Part shown: piece by piece, positions 41,100-52,100 of the stretch | Layout of the letters: each line of letters begins with the position of its first letter | Position numbering within the stretch: position 1 is the stretch's first letter | Assembly (NCBI GenBank): GCA_964034945.1 | Contig: OZ035961.1 | Coordinates: forward strand, 72,330,322-72,394,321 | Direction of reading: 5' to 3' | Source of the DNA: Chrysopilus asiliformis | Lineage: Eukaryota > Arthropoda > Insecta > Diptera > Rhagionidae | DNA: 64,000 bases | Translations under genes and position numbers: made by a program | Notes under the pieces: model-generated | Told to the model about the DNA's origin: nothing | What the model saw: the letters and a program-made list of their open reading frames with translations, nothing else | Database searches by the model: none

Positions 41100-42875
41100 C
41101 TATATTAATCTTATGGTGGAATATCTCGTAACAGGTGAAAACGTTTCATGGTAATCAAGTCCAAAAATTTGACTACATCCCTTAGCCACAAGACGAGCCT
41201 TGTAACGCTCTATTTCCCCATATTTGTTAGGCTTTATATTCAATACCCATTTACATTTGATTGCGTGACGATTTTTTGGAAGATCAACTAATTCCCAAAT
41301 ATTATTAGATATTAAACTATTATATTCTGTTTCCATTGCCTTTACCCATTTACTGGCATCTGGTCGTTGTAAGGCTTCTGCGACATTACTCGGATTGGAA
41401 AAACTATTGACCTCATCACAATTGTTTGAAAAATTTATACTATTTGAAATTTTTTTCGGTCTACCTGGTTTTCCCGTCCTCAATATTTTCGGTCTACCTC
41501 TGCGTGGTATGTTTCGTTCCGGTTCTAATCTCGTGTCGTCATCGCTTTCCCGATTAATCTCTGCAACATCATCTTCACTACCGTCTTCTTCATGATTCAT
41601 TTCTCTCCCTGATATTTTTTGCTCTGTATTATAGTCTAGCCTTCTAGAACTTGCAGCTCCATCAGCATCTTCATCTGCATCACACTCATCGATGTTATCA
41701 TCAACAACTGAGTCGTCATTAGATACCACAGAAGAACTTTCGACGGGAACTTGTTGTTTTACACCTCCACTGCTGCTATTTTTGAACTCTAGAAGAAAAT
41801 AATCATTACTAAAGCTTTCGTCAAGCGAATTACTTGGCCCCTCTAAGAATTTAACATCTCTCGATATAAAGATTTTTCGAGATGAAGAATCAAACAGTCT
41901 GTACGCCTTCGCCATAGACGAATACCCGACCATTGTGACTTCGAATCCCTTTGGCCCAAACTTTGATTTCCCTGGTTTTTTATCCAACATGACGGCTTTA
42001 CATCCAAATCTTCTTAAATGAGATACATTTGGCTTTTTTCCATGCCAAATTTCTTGAGGAGTTATCTTTGCAAGCGCCTTTGTTGGTGAATGATTTCTTA
42101 AATAAACGGCGGTGTTCACTGCTTCTGCCCACAGCGTTTCCGATAAACCTGAATCAAGAAGAAGACATCTAGCCATTTCTACGATCGTCCTATTTGCTCG
42201 TTCAGCAACTCCATTCTGTTGCGGCGTATATGGAGCAGTCAATTGTCGACTAATACCGCACTCTTCAAGATAATTTGAAAATTCACGATTCACATACTCA
42301 GTGCCGTTATCACTTCTCAAGCATTTTATTTTCCGTGATGTTTTATTTTCAACACATGCCTTGAACATTTTGAAAATATCAAAAACTTCATTTTTTGCTT
42401 TCAAAAAATAAACGAACATTTTTCTTGAATAATCGTTGATAAATAGAACGAAATATCTCGAGCCACCCACCGAAGTGTGCCTCATAGGACCGCATACATC
42501 ACTATGAACTATTTCCAAAATATCGGTGGTTTTACTCGACGATTTTGTTGGAAAAGGCTGTTCATGAATTTTGCCTTTCAAACAAGTTTCACAATTAATT
42601 ACATCAAAAATTTCTTTTAAATTTAATCCCGTCACCATATTGTTTTTATATAAATCTGACAAACTTTTGGCATTCAAATGTCCGAGTCTTTTGTGCCACA
42701 TTGCAAAGTTTTCACTATTATTTACCGATTTAGAATAAAAGTTTTTATTTGATTGCGTATTCTTCCAAAAAAACAACTTGTTACAATAAATTGCACGTAA
42801 AAGAACGTCGCCATTTTTCTCTTTTATTAATTCTTGTCTGTCCTTAAATTCCACTTTCAAATTCTGTTCTACCAC
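41100..42875 (-). pseudogene. Copia integrase and RT entry, 591 open codons
   Basis: Minus-strand order: GAG-pre-integrase (residues ~55-110, 'MWHKRLGHLNAKSL', H..H..C..C: 'INCETCLKGK'), integrase core with D in 'EIVHSDVCGPMR', D in 'IKCLRSDNGTEYVN' and E in 'YTPQQNGVAERANRTI', then 'LWAEAVNTAVYLRNHSPTK' and the C-terminal 'RRFGCKAVMLDKKPGKSKFG' region. An acidic/basic linker (about 370-480) leads to the RT start 'WVKAMETEYNSLISNNIWEL' and 'ARLVAKGCSQIFGLDYHETF'. All three catalytic residues are intact. The frame ends at 41100 by a one-base shift. Its upstream joint to Gag-protease (42876-43006) is broken as well. Confidence 0.9.
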
Positions 42876-43006
42876 TTTCGAAATTGAAAAAAAAAAAATT
42901 TTAATTGTGGAACATTTAGCACATTTAATAATTTTATGTCCGATTCGTCCGTTTCGATATTCACTTCACCGATTCCCGATGATTCTATATAATTATCACC
43001 GGCCAG

Positions 43007-43905
43007 TTAAATTTTTTCGTTGTGAGTTTTAATATTCGAGAACAGATTCTTATCTGCGCACATGTGACATGTTGAACCACTATCTAAAATCCAAATAGAT
43101 TTATCACAATCCTGGTGACTAGCTGCATTCAACATTGCAAAAGCTGAAGCCTTTTTGTCTGATGTTTGCTTCGATTCTTTGCATTCTGAAGCATAATGTC
43201 CCCTTTTATTACATTTGAAACATTTACCTCTAGAATCTTTCGACCTCCTTTGCTGGTGATTGGATAGTTGCCATTGCTTTGAATTTCCCCGACTTATTTC
43301 TGGAAGCAAAAGCATATTCTGGATCCTTCTCTTGGTAATTTCCTTCTCGCCGTTGCCCTTCCTCTATTAATTTGGTTTTAAGAACACTAATGCTGGGCAA
43401 GGAATCTCGCGATTCAATCGTGATCACGAAGTTTTCGAACGATTTAGATAGACTAGATAACAAAATTATAACTAATAATTCATCTTGAAGCTCAACCCCT
43501 ATTTCTGCCACTTTTTCAGCTATTTCGAAAAAACTGTTTAAATGCGTCTCCATGGGCTGCTGCTCTGCCATTTTTAGATGCAATAATTTTTTAAATAATG
43601 TTACCTTCCTGGCTGGTCCCCTCGGCTTAAAAATTTCTTCTAATTTCTTCCAGGCTTCAACAGAATTCTTGCAATTCTTCACATTGATAAGCTGAGCTGG
43701 TTTTATGCTAAGTAAAATCGTTGCCAACGCTTTTTCGTCGTTCAATTCATATTTTGCTAATTTCTCCGTTTCTGAGACTTCCGGCTTCTCTTCAACACCA
43801 GAAACTATACGCCACAACTCGCTATGTACAAGGACACTTCTCATATGTATCTTACATGCATCAAAATTAGACCCATCTAATTTTTCGATACAAATTCGAA
43901 CCCAT
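43007..43905 (-). pseudogene. Copia Gag, zinc knuckle and protease start
   Basis: The Gag body (43905-43230) has 'IEKLDGSNFDACKIHMRSVL', 'AYEL..ALATILLSIKP', 'AWKKLEEIFKPRGPARKVTL' and 'LLHLKMAEQQPMETHLNSFF', the UBN2-like fold of Copia Gag. A shift near 43240 leads to the CCHC zinc knuckle 'CFKCNKRGHYASEC' and then the protease active site 'WILDSGSTCHM' (D-S-G). The frame stops at 43007. The start is in the codons after 43905; the first Met is not certain. Confidence 0.88.
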
Positions 43906-43956
43906 TTTTCTCGAAACTTTTTACCGCTGAATGAACCTTCTCAATTCGCGTGAGAC

Positions 43957-43972
43957 TCTGGGCCCATAACCT
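43957..43972 (-). promoter_or_regulatory. Copia primer-binding site
   Basis: The minus strand reads 'GGTTATGGGCCCAGAG' two bases inside the 5' LTR. This is the known Copia arrangement, in which an internal part of initiator tRNA-Met primes minus-strand synthesis. Confidence 0.8.
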
Positions 43973-43973
43973 T

Positions 43974-44700
43974 TGTTGGATATTTTATCTTTGATTAAAT
44001 AAAAAGAACAACTTATATTAAGTTGTTACTTCAATGAATTTAATAGAATGACTGAGAACAATAAAAATTACAATTTTATGACATAAAGAAAACTTATGGT
44101 TCAACCACAATTGGGGCGGCAAGCGGCAGCGGCGGGCGGCATTTTTTTTGCACTAATGTAGCGCAACGAGAGCTGCTACAATACAGCGGCAACGGCAGCG
44201 CACTTTTTCCGTCGCCGCCGAGTTTGAATCAAAGTCAAACTTGCCGCCGCCGCCCAAAATGTCTTCTGAAAACCACCACATTCGGCGCCACATTCTATGA
44301 CGATTTTTCTTCGTTGTTTAGTGACAACCACCACATTCGGCGCCACATTCTATGCAGATATTTTGACGTTTTGATTTCGCAAGATACCGACAACGAAGAA
44401 AAAATTAATCGAGTTCGTGAAAGGAAATCCAATGCTATACGATTTGGCCCATCCTCAATATAAAAGGATAGACATCAAGGAAAATAAATGGAGCGAAGTA
44501 GCGGACGAATCAAATAAGTTTTGACGTGCCAATTTTGACAGAAGCATATGCCGACGGTGCCGCTATCATTGTAGCTGGCTCGGCGGTATGTGTGGCGGCG
44601 CCATGCCGCCCGCCGTCGCCGCTACCGCTTGCCGCCCCAATTGTGGTTGAACCATTAAGCAACTAGATAATTTGCAATATTGCATTGATTCTTTTCAACA
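43974..44700 (-). repeat. Copia 5' LTR, split by a MITE
   Basis: 43974-44096 and 44658-44700 together match the 166-bp LTR at 33909-34074 with a few substitutions. TGTTG..CAACA ends; AAGTC follows at 44701. Confidence 0.9.
44097..44654 (+). mobile_element. PIF/Harbinger MITE (558 bp) with part of a MADF-domain gene
   Basis: TTA at 44094-44096 and 44655-44657. The long inverted ends start 'tggttcaaccacaattgggg' and go on into 'cggcaagcggcagcggcgg'. The interior (about 44395-44520) codes, in a frame different from the longest ORF, for 'KLIEFVKGNPMLYDLAHPQY' and 'KRIDIKENKWSEVADE', the N-terminal half of a MADF (Myb/SANT-like) domain. PIF/Harbinger elements normally carry such a second DNA-binding protein gene, so the MITE looks like an internal deletion derivative. 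Confidence 0.8.
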
Positions 44701-44705
44701 AAGTC

Positions 44706-45258
44706 TTTGTTGTAGTTGGTTTGCCTAGCTAAGATTTATGTTCCCTCGAAGTCCGGTTCATGTGTGTGGGTTTTGTAATGTTCAACTAATGCTGTGTGGT
44801 GTGTGTCGTCCGTCGTGATCCCCATTCTCTTTAAATCGTTTTTATGGTTGTTGACTCTCTTTTCTAGATGTTGTTTAGTTTGACCAACATAATTTAGATC
44901 GCATTTTATACCATTATGAATGTCTCCTTTGCAGGGAATTTTGTATATGACATTGGATTGTTTTATTTTCGGAGTAGGATCTTTTAATTTTGTGTATATT
45001 GAGCGTAATGTTGTTTTAATTTTGTATGCTAGCATTATGTCCTTCGTATGTTCTTTTAATGTTTTTGTTATTTTTTCTGTTACTTACTGTACCATCATCA
45101 GCTGTTTCAAAAATTAATTTTTGTTTCGTGACGTCGTTTTTAATTTATTTCAATTTTTTGTTCTATTTTCCATTTTATCCGTTTTTGACTAAGTTTTTTA
45201 AACGTTTTAAACTTTTCTCACAACAATGAACCTTTTAGGTAATTAATTTTTTTTCAAA
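44706..45258 (-). pseudogene. Penelope-like element: GIY-YIG endonuclease
   Basis: Minus-strand reading: 'NVIYKIPCKGDIHNGIKCDL' then 'NYVGQTKQHLEKRVNNHKND' and 'HHTALVEHYKTHTHEPDFEG'. This is the GIY-YIG nuclease of Penelope-like retroelements in its variant form (here Y-x-I-P-C ... Y-V-G-Q-T). An in-frame TAA at 44736 is followed by continuing ORF text ('ILARQTNYNK') up to the Copia insertion. The ORF then resumes at 33903. The reverse-transcriptase part is missing upstream: 45090-45258 is already terminal-repeat sequence. A truncated copy. Confidence 0.85.
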
Positions 45259-45807
45259 AGTTTTTATGTAGGGTAGACCCGGGTTAGTTGGCGAACAGCG
45301 TAAGTTGGCGAACTGTCATTATCTCATGAAATAGTGGTCGTACAGACTTGTGGTTTTGATATGTTGGTAATACTGACATTCCAAAACTGCTATAACATTT
45401 GTTTAATGATTTAATGGCGGAAGCACGTTTTTTTTTTGTTAAAAGTAAATTTTTCAGGGCAAATATTTCTAATTTTTTTTATGGTAAAAAATAAATGTTT
45501 CTATAATTTTTTTATGCAAAATCAATGATTGACTATTAAATTTGAATCTATACTAATTATATAAAGAGGTAAAGTTTGTTTGTTTGTTTGTTTGTTTGTT
45601 TGTTTGTTTGTTTGTGCAGGGTAATCTCTGGAACCACTGATCCGATTCTGAAAATTCTTTCACTGATAGAAAGCTACACTATTCCCGAGTGTTATAGGCT
45701 ACTTTTTATTGACCTCCCCCCTCTCCTTTGGTACCCCTTCCCTGATAACTTTCGAACCGTTCAACCGATTGGGGTGCGGCTTTCATTAATATAGAAGTCA
45801 TTCCTCA

Positions 45808-47404
45808 AGGAAATTTTTCGCCCACTAATATCTACCCTCCCTCCTCTCAGTAAACCCCCTCGCCTGCTATCTTCTACAACAATGAGAGATTCGGATTCGG
45901 TTTTCTCCTTTAGGAAGGTCAGCCCTTAGGGAGATTTTTCGCCCACTAATATCTACCCTCCCTCCTCTCAGTAAATCCCCTCGCCTGCTATCTTCTACAA
46001 CAATGAGAGATTCGGATTCGGTTTTCTCCTTTAGGAAGGTCAGCCCTTAGGGAGATTTTTCGCCCACTAATATCTACCCTCCCTCCTCTCAGTAAACCCC
46101 CTCGCCTGCTATCTTCTACAACAATGAGAGATTCGGATTCGGTTTTCTCCTTTAGGAAGGTCAGCCCTTAGGGAGATTTTTCGCCCACTAATATCTACCC
46201 TCCCTCCTCTCAGTAAACCCCCTCGCCTGCTATCTTCTACAACAATGAGAGATTCGGATTCGGTTTTCTCCTTTAGGAAGGTCAGCCCTTAGGGAGATTT
46301 TTCACCCACTAATATCTACCCTCCCTCCTCTCAGTAAATCCCCTCGCCTGCTATCTTCTACAACAATGAGAGATTCGGATTCGGTTTTCTCCTTTAGGAA
46401 GGTCAGCCCTTAGGGAGATTTTTCGCCCACTAATATCTACCCTCCCTCCTCTCAGTAAACCCCCTCGCCTGCTATCTTCTACAACAATGAGAGATTCGGA
46501 TTCGGTTTTCTCCTTTAGGAAGGTCAGCCCTTAGGGAGATTTTTCGCCCACTAATATCTACCCTCCCTCCTCTCAGTAAATCCCCTCGCCTGCTATCTTC
46601 TACAACAATGAGAGATTCGGATTCGGTTTTCTCCTTTAGGAAGGTCAGCCCTTAGGGAGATTTTTCGCCCACTAATATCTACCCTCCCTCCTCTCAGTAA
46701 ACCCCCTCGCCTGCTATCTTCTACAACAATGAGAGATTCGGATTCGGTTTTCTCCTTTAGGAAGGTCAGCCCTTAGGGAGATTTTTCGCCCACTAATATC
46801 TACCCTCCCTCCTCTCAGTAAATCCCCTCGCCTGCTATCTTCTACAACAATGAGAGATTCGGATTCGGTTTTCTCCTTTAGGAAGGTCAGCCCTTAGGGA
46901 GATTTTTCGCCCACTAATATCTACCCTCCCTCCTCTCAGTAAATCCCCTCGCCTGCTATCTTCTACAACAATGAGAGATTCGGATTCGGTTTTCTCCTTT
47001 AGGAAGGTCAGCCCTTAGGGAGATTTTTCGCCCACTAATATCTACCCTCCCTCCTCTCAGTAAACCCCCTCGCCTGCTACCTTCTACAACAATGAGAGAT
47101 TCGGATTCGGTTTTCTCCTTTAGGAAGGTCAGCCCTTAGGGAGATTTTTCGCCCACTAATATCTACCCTCCCTCCTCTCAGTAAACCCCCTCGCCTGCTA
47201 CCTTCTACAACAATGAGAGATTCGGATTCGGTTTTCTCCTTTAGGAAGGTCAGCCCTTAGGGAGATTTTTCGCCCACTAATATCTACCCTCCCTCCTCTC
47301 AGTAAACCCCCTCGCCAGCTACCTTCTACAACAATGAGAGATTCGGATTTCTCCTTTAGGAAGGTCAGCCCTTAGGGAGATTTTTCGCCCACTAATATCT
47401 ACCC
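45808..47404 (+). repeat. 121-bp satellite array, about 13 units
   Basis: Units run 'gagatttttcgcccactaat' ... 'gattcggttttctcctttag'. Anchors at 45931, 46052 and 46173 give exactly 121 bp, and the last is at 47378. Units differ from one another at only a handful of positions. A single related unit is at 21140-21300 (inverted), and diverged ones are at 47880-48080 and 35932-36060. Confidence 0.95.
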
Positions 47405-47580
47405 CCCCCCCTCCCCAGGGGAAGGAGAAGGAGAAGGAGAAGGAGAAGGGAAAGGGAAAGTGAAAGGGAAAGGGGAAGGGGAATGGGAAGGGAAGGGAAG
47501 GGGGGAAGCGAAGGGGAAGAGGAAGGGGGAAGGAGGAAGTGGTAGGAGGGTGGTAGGTGGAGGGAGGAAGTGGAGAGAGG
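47405..47580 (+). repeat. Purine-rich tract (GGGAAG/GGAGAA)
   Basis: A C-run and 'ccccagggg' lead into ~170 bp of 'gaaggagaagg'-type sequence with almost no pyrimidines. The counterpart on the other strand is 20925-21110. Low-complexity proline-rich frames on the minus strand are not genes. Confidence 0.9.
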
Positions 47581-48519
47581 GGATAAATTACTGATGTTTC
47601 GTCATACATCTATACTAATCTATACTAATTATATAAAGAGGTAAAGTTTGTTTGTTTGTTTGTTTGTGCAGGATAATCTCTGGAACCACTGATCCGATTC
47701 TGAAAATTCTTTCACTGATAGAAAGCTACACTATTCCCGAGTGACATAGGCCACTTTTTATTGACCTCCCCCTCTCCTTCGGTACCCCTTCCCTGATTAC
47801 TTTCGAAACGTTCAACCGATTGGGGTGCGGCTTTCACTAATAGAGAAGTCATTTTCAAAAGAAATTTTTTTTTCACTAATATCTACCCTTCCGATAGACC
47901 TCCTTTCCTACTATCTCTTGCAATGCCGTAGGGATTTGAATAAGGTTTTCTCCATTAGGAAGGCCAGCCATCCCCTCTCGACAAACCCTCTCGCCTGCTA
48001 TCTGCTACAACACTAATGGAAATTGGATTCGGTTTTCTTTATTACGAAGGCGAATTCTTAGGGAAAATTTTTGCCCACTAAGAACCTTCATGGTGTTGCA
48101 CTGAACACAACACAATGGATAGCGCCAGGGAGGGGGGAGACTTACAGCAGCACCCAACCAGGAACTTTCTCTTTGGACTGACCAAAATGTGTCAAACCAG
48201 TAAAAAGTTATGCGTGATTTATGTAGGAAATTTGTAACAAAACATAAAAATCACTCCTACATTTTAAAAAGTCTTCCTAGATCATTTACCCAAAAAGGTC
48301 TTCCCAGAGCATTTTAACTAAAAAATGTCTTCCTAAGCCAAAATCAACCGCATAATTCCCTACATAATTTTTGTTTTCCCAAGAACTTTTGCGCATACGG
48401 TGTAAAAAGATTTTCTCAACTACGCACCTACAAATAAATTAAATTTACTGTTTTTCTATCTGTTAATTAACTATACTTATATTTGTTAATATTATCAATT
48501 ACTGTGTAATAACGACATC

Positions 48520-49125
48520 ATGCCGAAAAGAAAATCACAACTTTCTAGGCATATCCGAGCGACTAAAGCTAAAGTACGCCGGATGGGAGAGTCTTCCTCT
48601 GAGAATACACAGCGTCTCGGAAGACAAAGAGAGTACACATCGCAAGCCCGTGCTAGGGAGTCTAGCGCCGAAGGCTTACAGCGGCTTGCCAACCAAAACG
48701 TAAGAACCTCACGGGCTCGCGCTCGGGAATCTACCGCCGAACACTCACAGCGACTTGCCAGCCAAAACATAAGAAGCTCATGGGCCCGCGCTGGGGAATC
48801 TGCCGCGGAACGCTTACAGCGACTTGCCAGCCAAAACGTAAGAACCTCACGGGCTCGCGCTCGGGAATCTACCGCCGAACACTCACAGCGACTTGCCAGC
48901 CAAAACATAAGAACCTCATGGGCCCGCGCTGGGGAATCTACCGCGGAACGCTTACAGCGGATTGCGGCACAGAGCCAACGGGCATCAAGGGCGCGCAGTC
49001 GAATGTTACCCCATAGTAATAGATCGGCTTTCAATTACAATCCAAACATTGATTATGCTCAGCAGACCACTGTAAAAATTGGAGCAATGAATAAAACGTG
49101 TCCTAAGTGTTTTGCAAAGAAATGA
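48520..49125 (+). CDS. Helitron Rep-helicase, N-terminal part (split by a frameshift)
   Basis: 201 codons from an ATG at 48520. Residues ~1-25 are basic. Residues ~45-160 are alternating 23-residue repeats of two types ('RARESTAEHSQRLASQNIR' and 'RAGESAAERLQRLASQNV'), rich in Arg, Glu and Ser, like the R-R-x-E-T-x-x-x-R-x-x-R-L repeats seen at the start of animal Helitron proteins. The end 'MNKTCPKCFAKK' is the first half of a conserved Cys motif. Its second half ('GMCCAAGKV') begins in the next frame at 49140, so this and the next ORF are one gene broken near 49120. The start is supported by the clean leader and by nothing longer upstream. Confidence 0.8.
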   Translation: MPKRKSQLSRHIRATKAKVRRMGESSSENTQRLGRQREYTSQARARESSAEGLQRLANQNVRTSRARARESTAEHSQRLASQNIRSSWARAGESAAERLQRLASQNVRTSRARARESTAEHSQRLASQNIRTSWARAGESTAERLQRIAAQSQRASRARSRMLPHSNRSAFNYNPNIDYAQQTTVKIGAMNKTCPKCFAKK

Positions 49126-52100
49126 GCGATGAAGCAAACGGTATGTGTTGTGCTGCAGGCAAAGTTATTCTCCCTGATATTCAGGAGCCACCACAACCAA
49201 TCAAAAATCTTTTGACAGGCAATCATCCGTTATCTGTACATTTTTTGAAGAATATACGCAGGTATAACACACTATTTCAGATGACGTCACTCGGTGCCAA
49301 AGAAATTCGCGAAGGAAATTTTATGCCTACTTTTAAGATAGAAGGTCAAGTATACCATCTCATCGGCAGTCTTCTTCCATCGTCAAACCAAACTCCCCAA
49401 TTCTTACAAATTTATTTCATTTCTGACGCCGATCAACTTTCGTTGCGCTCCAACATTGCCCCCAACTTAAAAACAGATTTAATTAATGAGTTGCAGACCG
49501 TATTAAACTTCCATAATGCATACATTCGCGGTTTCAAATACAATTTAGAACATAATTCTTCCTCGGAAAACTTAAAATTAATAATTCACGCTGATCGCGC
49601 ACCACAGAATCAACATCGCGGAAGATACAATTCTCCTACAGTAAACGAAGTCGCCGTCCTATTAGTAGATGAAGACAAGGGACCCAGGGATATAGTACTA
49701 CATTGTAAAGATAGCCAGCTAAAAAGAGTGTCTGAATTCCACCGTGCCTACGACCCGTTGCAATACCCTTTAATGTTTGTAAAAGGAGAAGACGGTTATT
49801 ATCTGACTATACCTCAAGAAGACTCGGCAAGAAATAAAACAGTTTCATGTATGCAGTTTTATTCATACAAATTGATGGTCAAAGATAACTGTTTTAATAC
49901 TTTACATTACTACAAAGATTTGTTCAGTCAATACTGTGTCGACATGATGGCTAAAATGATATCGGAAAGATTAAATTACATACGTGGAAACCAACAAAAA
50001 TTAAGATCTGACGATTACATACATTTAAGAGATGCATTAAATCAGGATGCTAATCTCAATCCTGCAAATATTGGACAGCACGTTGTCTTGCCCTCATCTT
50101 TTACGGGTTCTCCGCGATATATGCATGAAAAAACACAAGATGCTATGACCTACGTTCGAAATTATGGAAGACCCGACTTATTTGTTACATTCACATGCAA
50201 CCCTGAGTGGGCTGAAATCAAGCAAGAACTTTTTCCTGGCCAGCGGTCTTTCGATCGACATGATATTATTTCAAGGGTTTTCTATTTAAAAATGAAAAAA
50301 ATTATTAAATTAATTACAAAAGACGAGATTTTTGGAAAAGTCAAATGTCATATGCTCAGTGTTGAGTGGCAAAAACGCGGGTTACCGCACTGCCATATGT
50401 TATTTTGGCTAAAAAGAAAAATACAACCTGATGAAATTGACAATATAATAGTTGCTGAACTACCCGACAAAGACAATGATCCGGATTTGTTTGACATTGT
50501 AACCAAAAATATGGTACATGGACCATGTGGGGAACAAAATCTAACGTCACCATGTATGCAAAATGGCATCTGTTCTAAGAAATACCCTCGGCGTTTTGTC
50601 ACTGAGACCAAGACCGGTGAGGATGGATATCCTGTTTATCGACGCCGAGACGCTGATAATGGTGGTCGGATCGCGACCTTGAATATTCGTGGAAGGACTG
50701 TTACCATAGACAATAGATGGATCGTTCCGTACTCTCCAATATTATGTCGAACTTTTAACGCCCACATTAACGTGGAATATTGTCATTCCGTGCAGGCTAT
50801 AAAATATATATGTAAATACATAAATAAAGGGTCAGATCAGGCAACTTTTTCTGTCAGAAATGTTTATGATGAGGTCCAAAATTATTTAAACGGACGCTAC
50901 ATAAGTACATCGGAAGCGGTATGGAGATTGTTGGAATTTCCGATTCATGATAGACACCCTACCGTTGTACATTTAGCCGTACACTTAGAAAACGGGCAAA
51001 GAGTGTACTTTTCACCGAACAATTTGCGACAGATAGTTGAGAATCCACCGAAAACAACTCTCACAGGATTTTTTGACCTGTGCAACTCTGATGAATTCGC
51101 AAAAACATTACTTTATCACGAAGTTCCCCATTATTATACTTGGACTAACCATAAATTTTCAAGAAGAAAGCGCGGTGAAGATGTCGATGGGCATCCCGGA
51201 ATTAAAAAACATGCTGCTTTGGGAAGAGTATACAGTGTTCATCCTTCTCAGTCAGAATGTTTCTATCTCAGAATTTTGCTTCACCACGTACGTGGTCCGA
51301 CCTCATTCGACCACATAAAAACTGTCGATGGAGTTCTGAAAGAAACGTTTCAAGCGGCTTGCCGGGATAGGGGTTTATTAGAAAACGATGACCATTGGGA
51401 AAACACTTTGAGAGAAGCTTCAATTTCTCAATGTCCGTTAAAGATGAGGGAGTTGTTTGTAGTATTACTATTATTTTGTAACCCATCTGAACCTTTCAAA
51501 CTGTGGGATCACTTCAAAGATGATCTGTGTGAAGATATTAGACACAGAATCCGTCAGCAAAATCAGGACTTCACTTTACTCTTCAATGATGACATATACA
51601 ATGAAGGTTTGATACAAATAGAAAATAAACTTTTAGAAATGAACGACAAAAGTTTAATTGATTTTAGTTTACCTTCACCTATTCGGCCACGTAATGATGC
51701 ATTGGACTCGATGTTGACACGTCCGTACGACCTCAATGAGTTGTCAACTTTTGTGAATGAAAATTTGCCAAAGTTAGTTACAGATCAAAGGCAAGCTTAT
51801 GATGCAATAATTGACAGTATAGCAAATAATAAAAGTAAACTTTTTTTTTTGGATGCCCCAGGCGGCACAGGGAAAACATTCCTTGCAAATTTAATATTGG
51901 CCAAAGTGAGACAATCCGGAAAAATAGCGTTGGCCGTCGCTTCTTCTGGGATTGCCGCAACTCTATTAAATGATGCGAAAACTGCACACTCCACCTTTAA
52001 GCTACCCCTAACAGTATCTTTGGAACAACAGTCGGTATGTTCCATACGTAAAAATGGGCCGCTTGGCAAATTGTTACAACATGCATCATTGATTATGTGG

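Larger units (their letters stand above)
33904..44705 (-). mobile_element. Ty1/Copia LTR retrotransposon (minus strand) with nested insertions
   Basis: The 5-bp target duplication AAGTC is at 33904-33908 and 44701-44705. LTRs TG...CA are at 33909-34074 and 43974-44700 (the latter contains a 558-bp MITE plus its TTA). Order on the minus strand is PBS, Gag with zinc knuckle, protease, integrase, RT and RNase H, as in Copia. The two LTRs differ at only a few positions once the MITE is removed, so the insertion is fairly recent. A Helitron block (34949-40638) splits the RT, and several frameshifts are present. It is inserted in the ORF of a Penelope-like element. Confidence 0.92.
45547..47608 (+). 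mobile_element. Non-autonomous Helitron with a satellite array
   Basis: The 5' end 'TCTATACTAATTATATAAAG' + 'AGGTAAAG' is identical to that of the autonomous copy at 47619. 'tttg' repeats follow, then 13 satellite units, a purine tract and the end 'gatgtttcgtcatacat', which is shared with 20880-21532. The 3' hairpin/CTAG end is not clear. Confidence 0.7.

Noticed and set aside
45808..47404. Regular array that could be taken for a CRISPR
   Set aside because: The whole 121-bp unit repeats without unique spacers, and the context is an insect Helitron. It is a satellite.
47319..47609. 96-codon minus-strand frame
   Set aside because: Low-complexity translation of the purine tract, as above.
48495..49034. 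179-codon minus-strand frame
   Set aside because: Antisense of the repeated N-terminal part of the Helitron gene; the repetition keeps it open.
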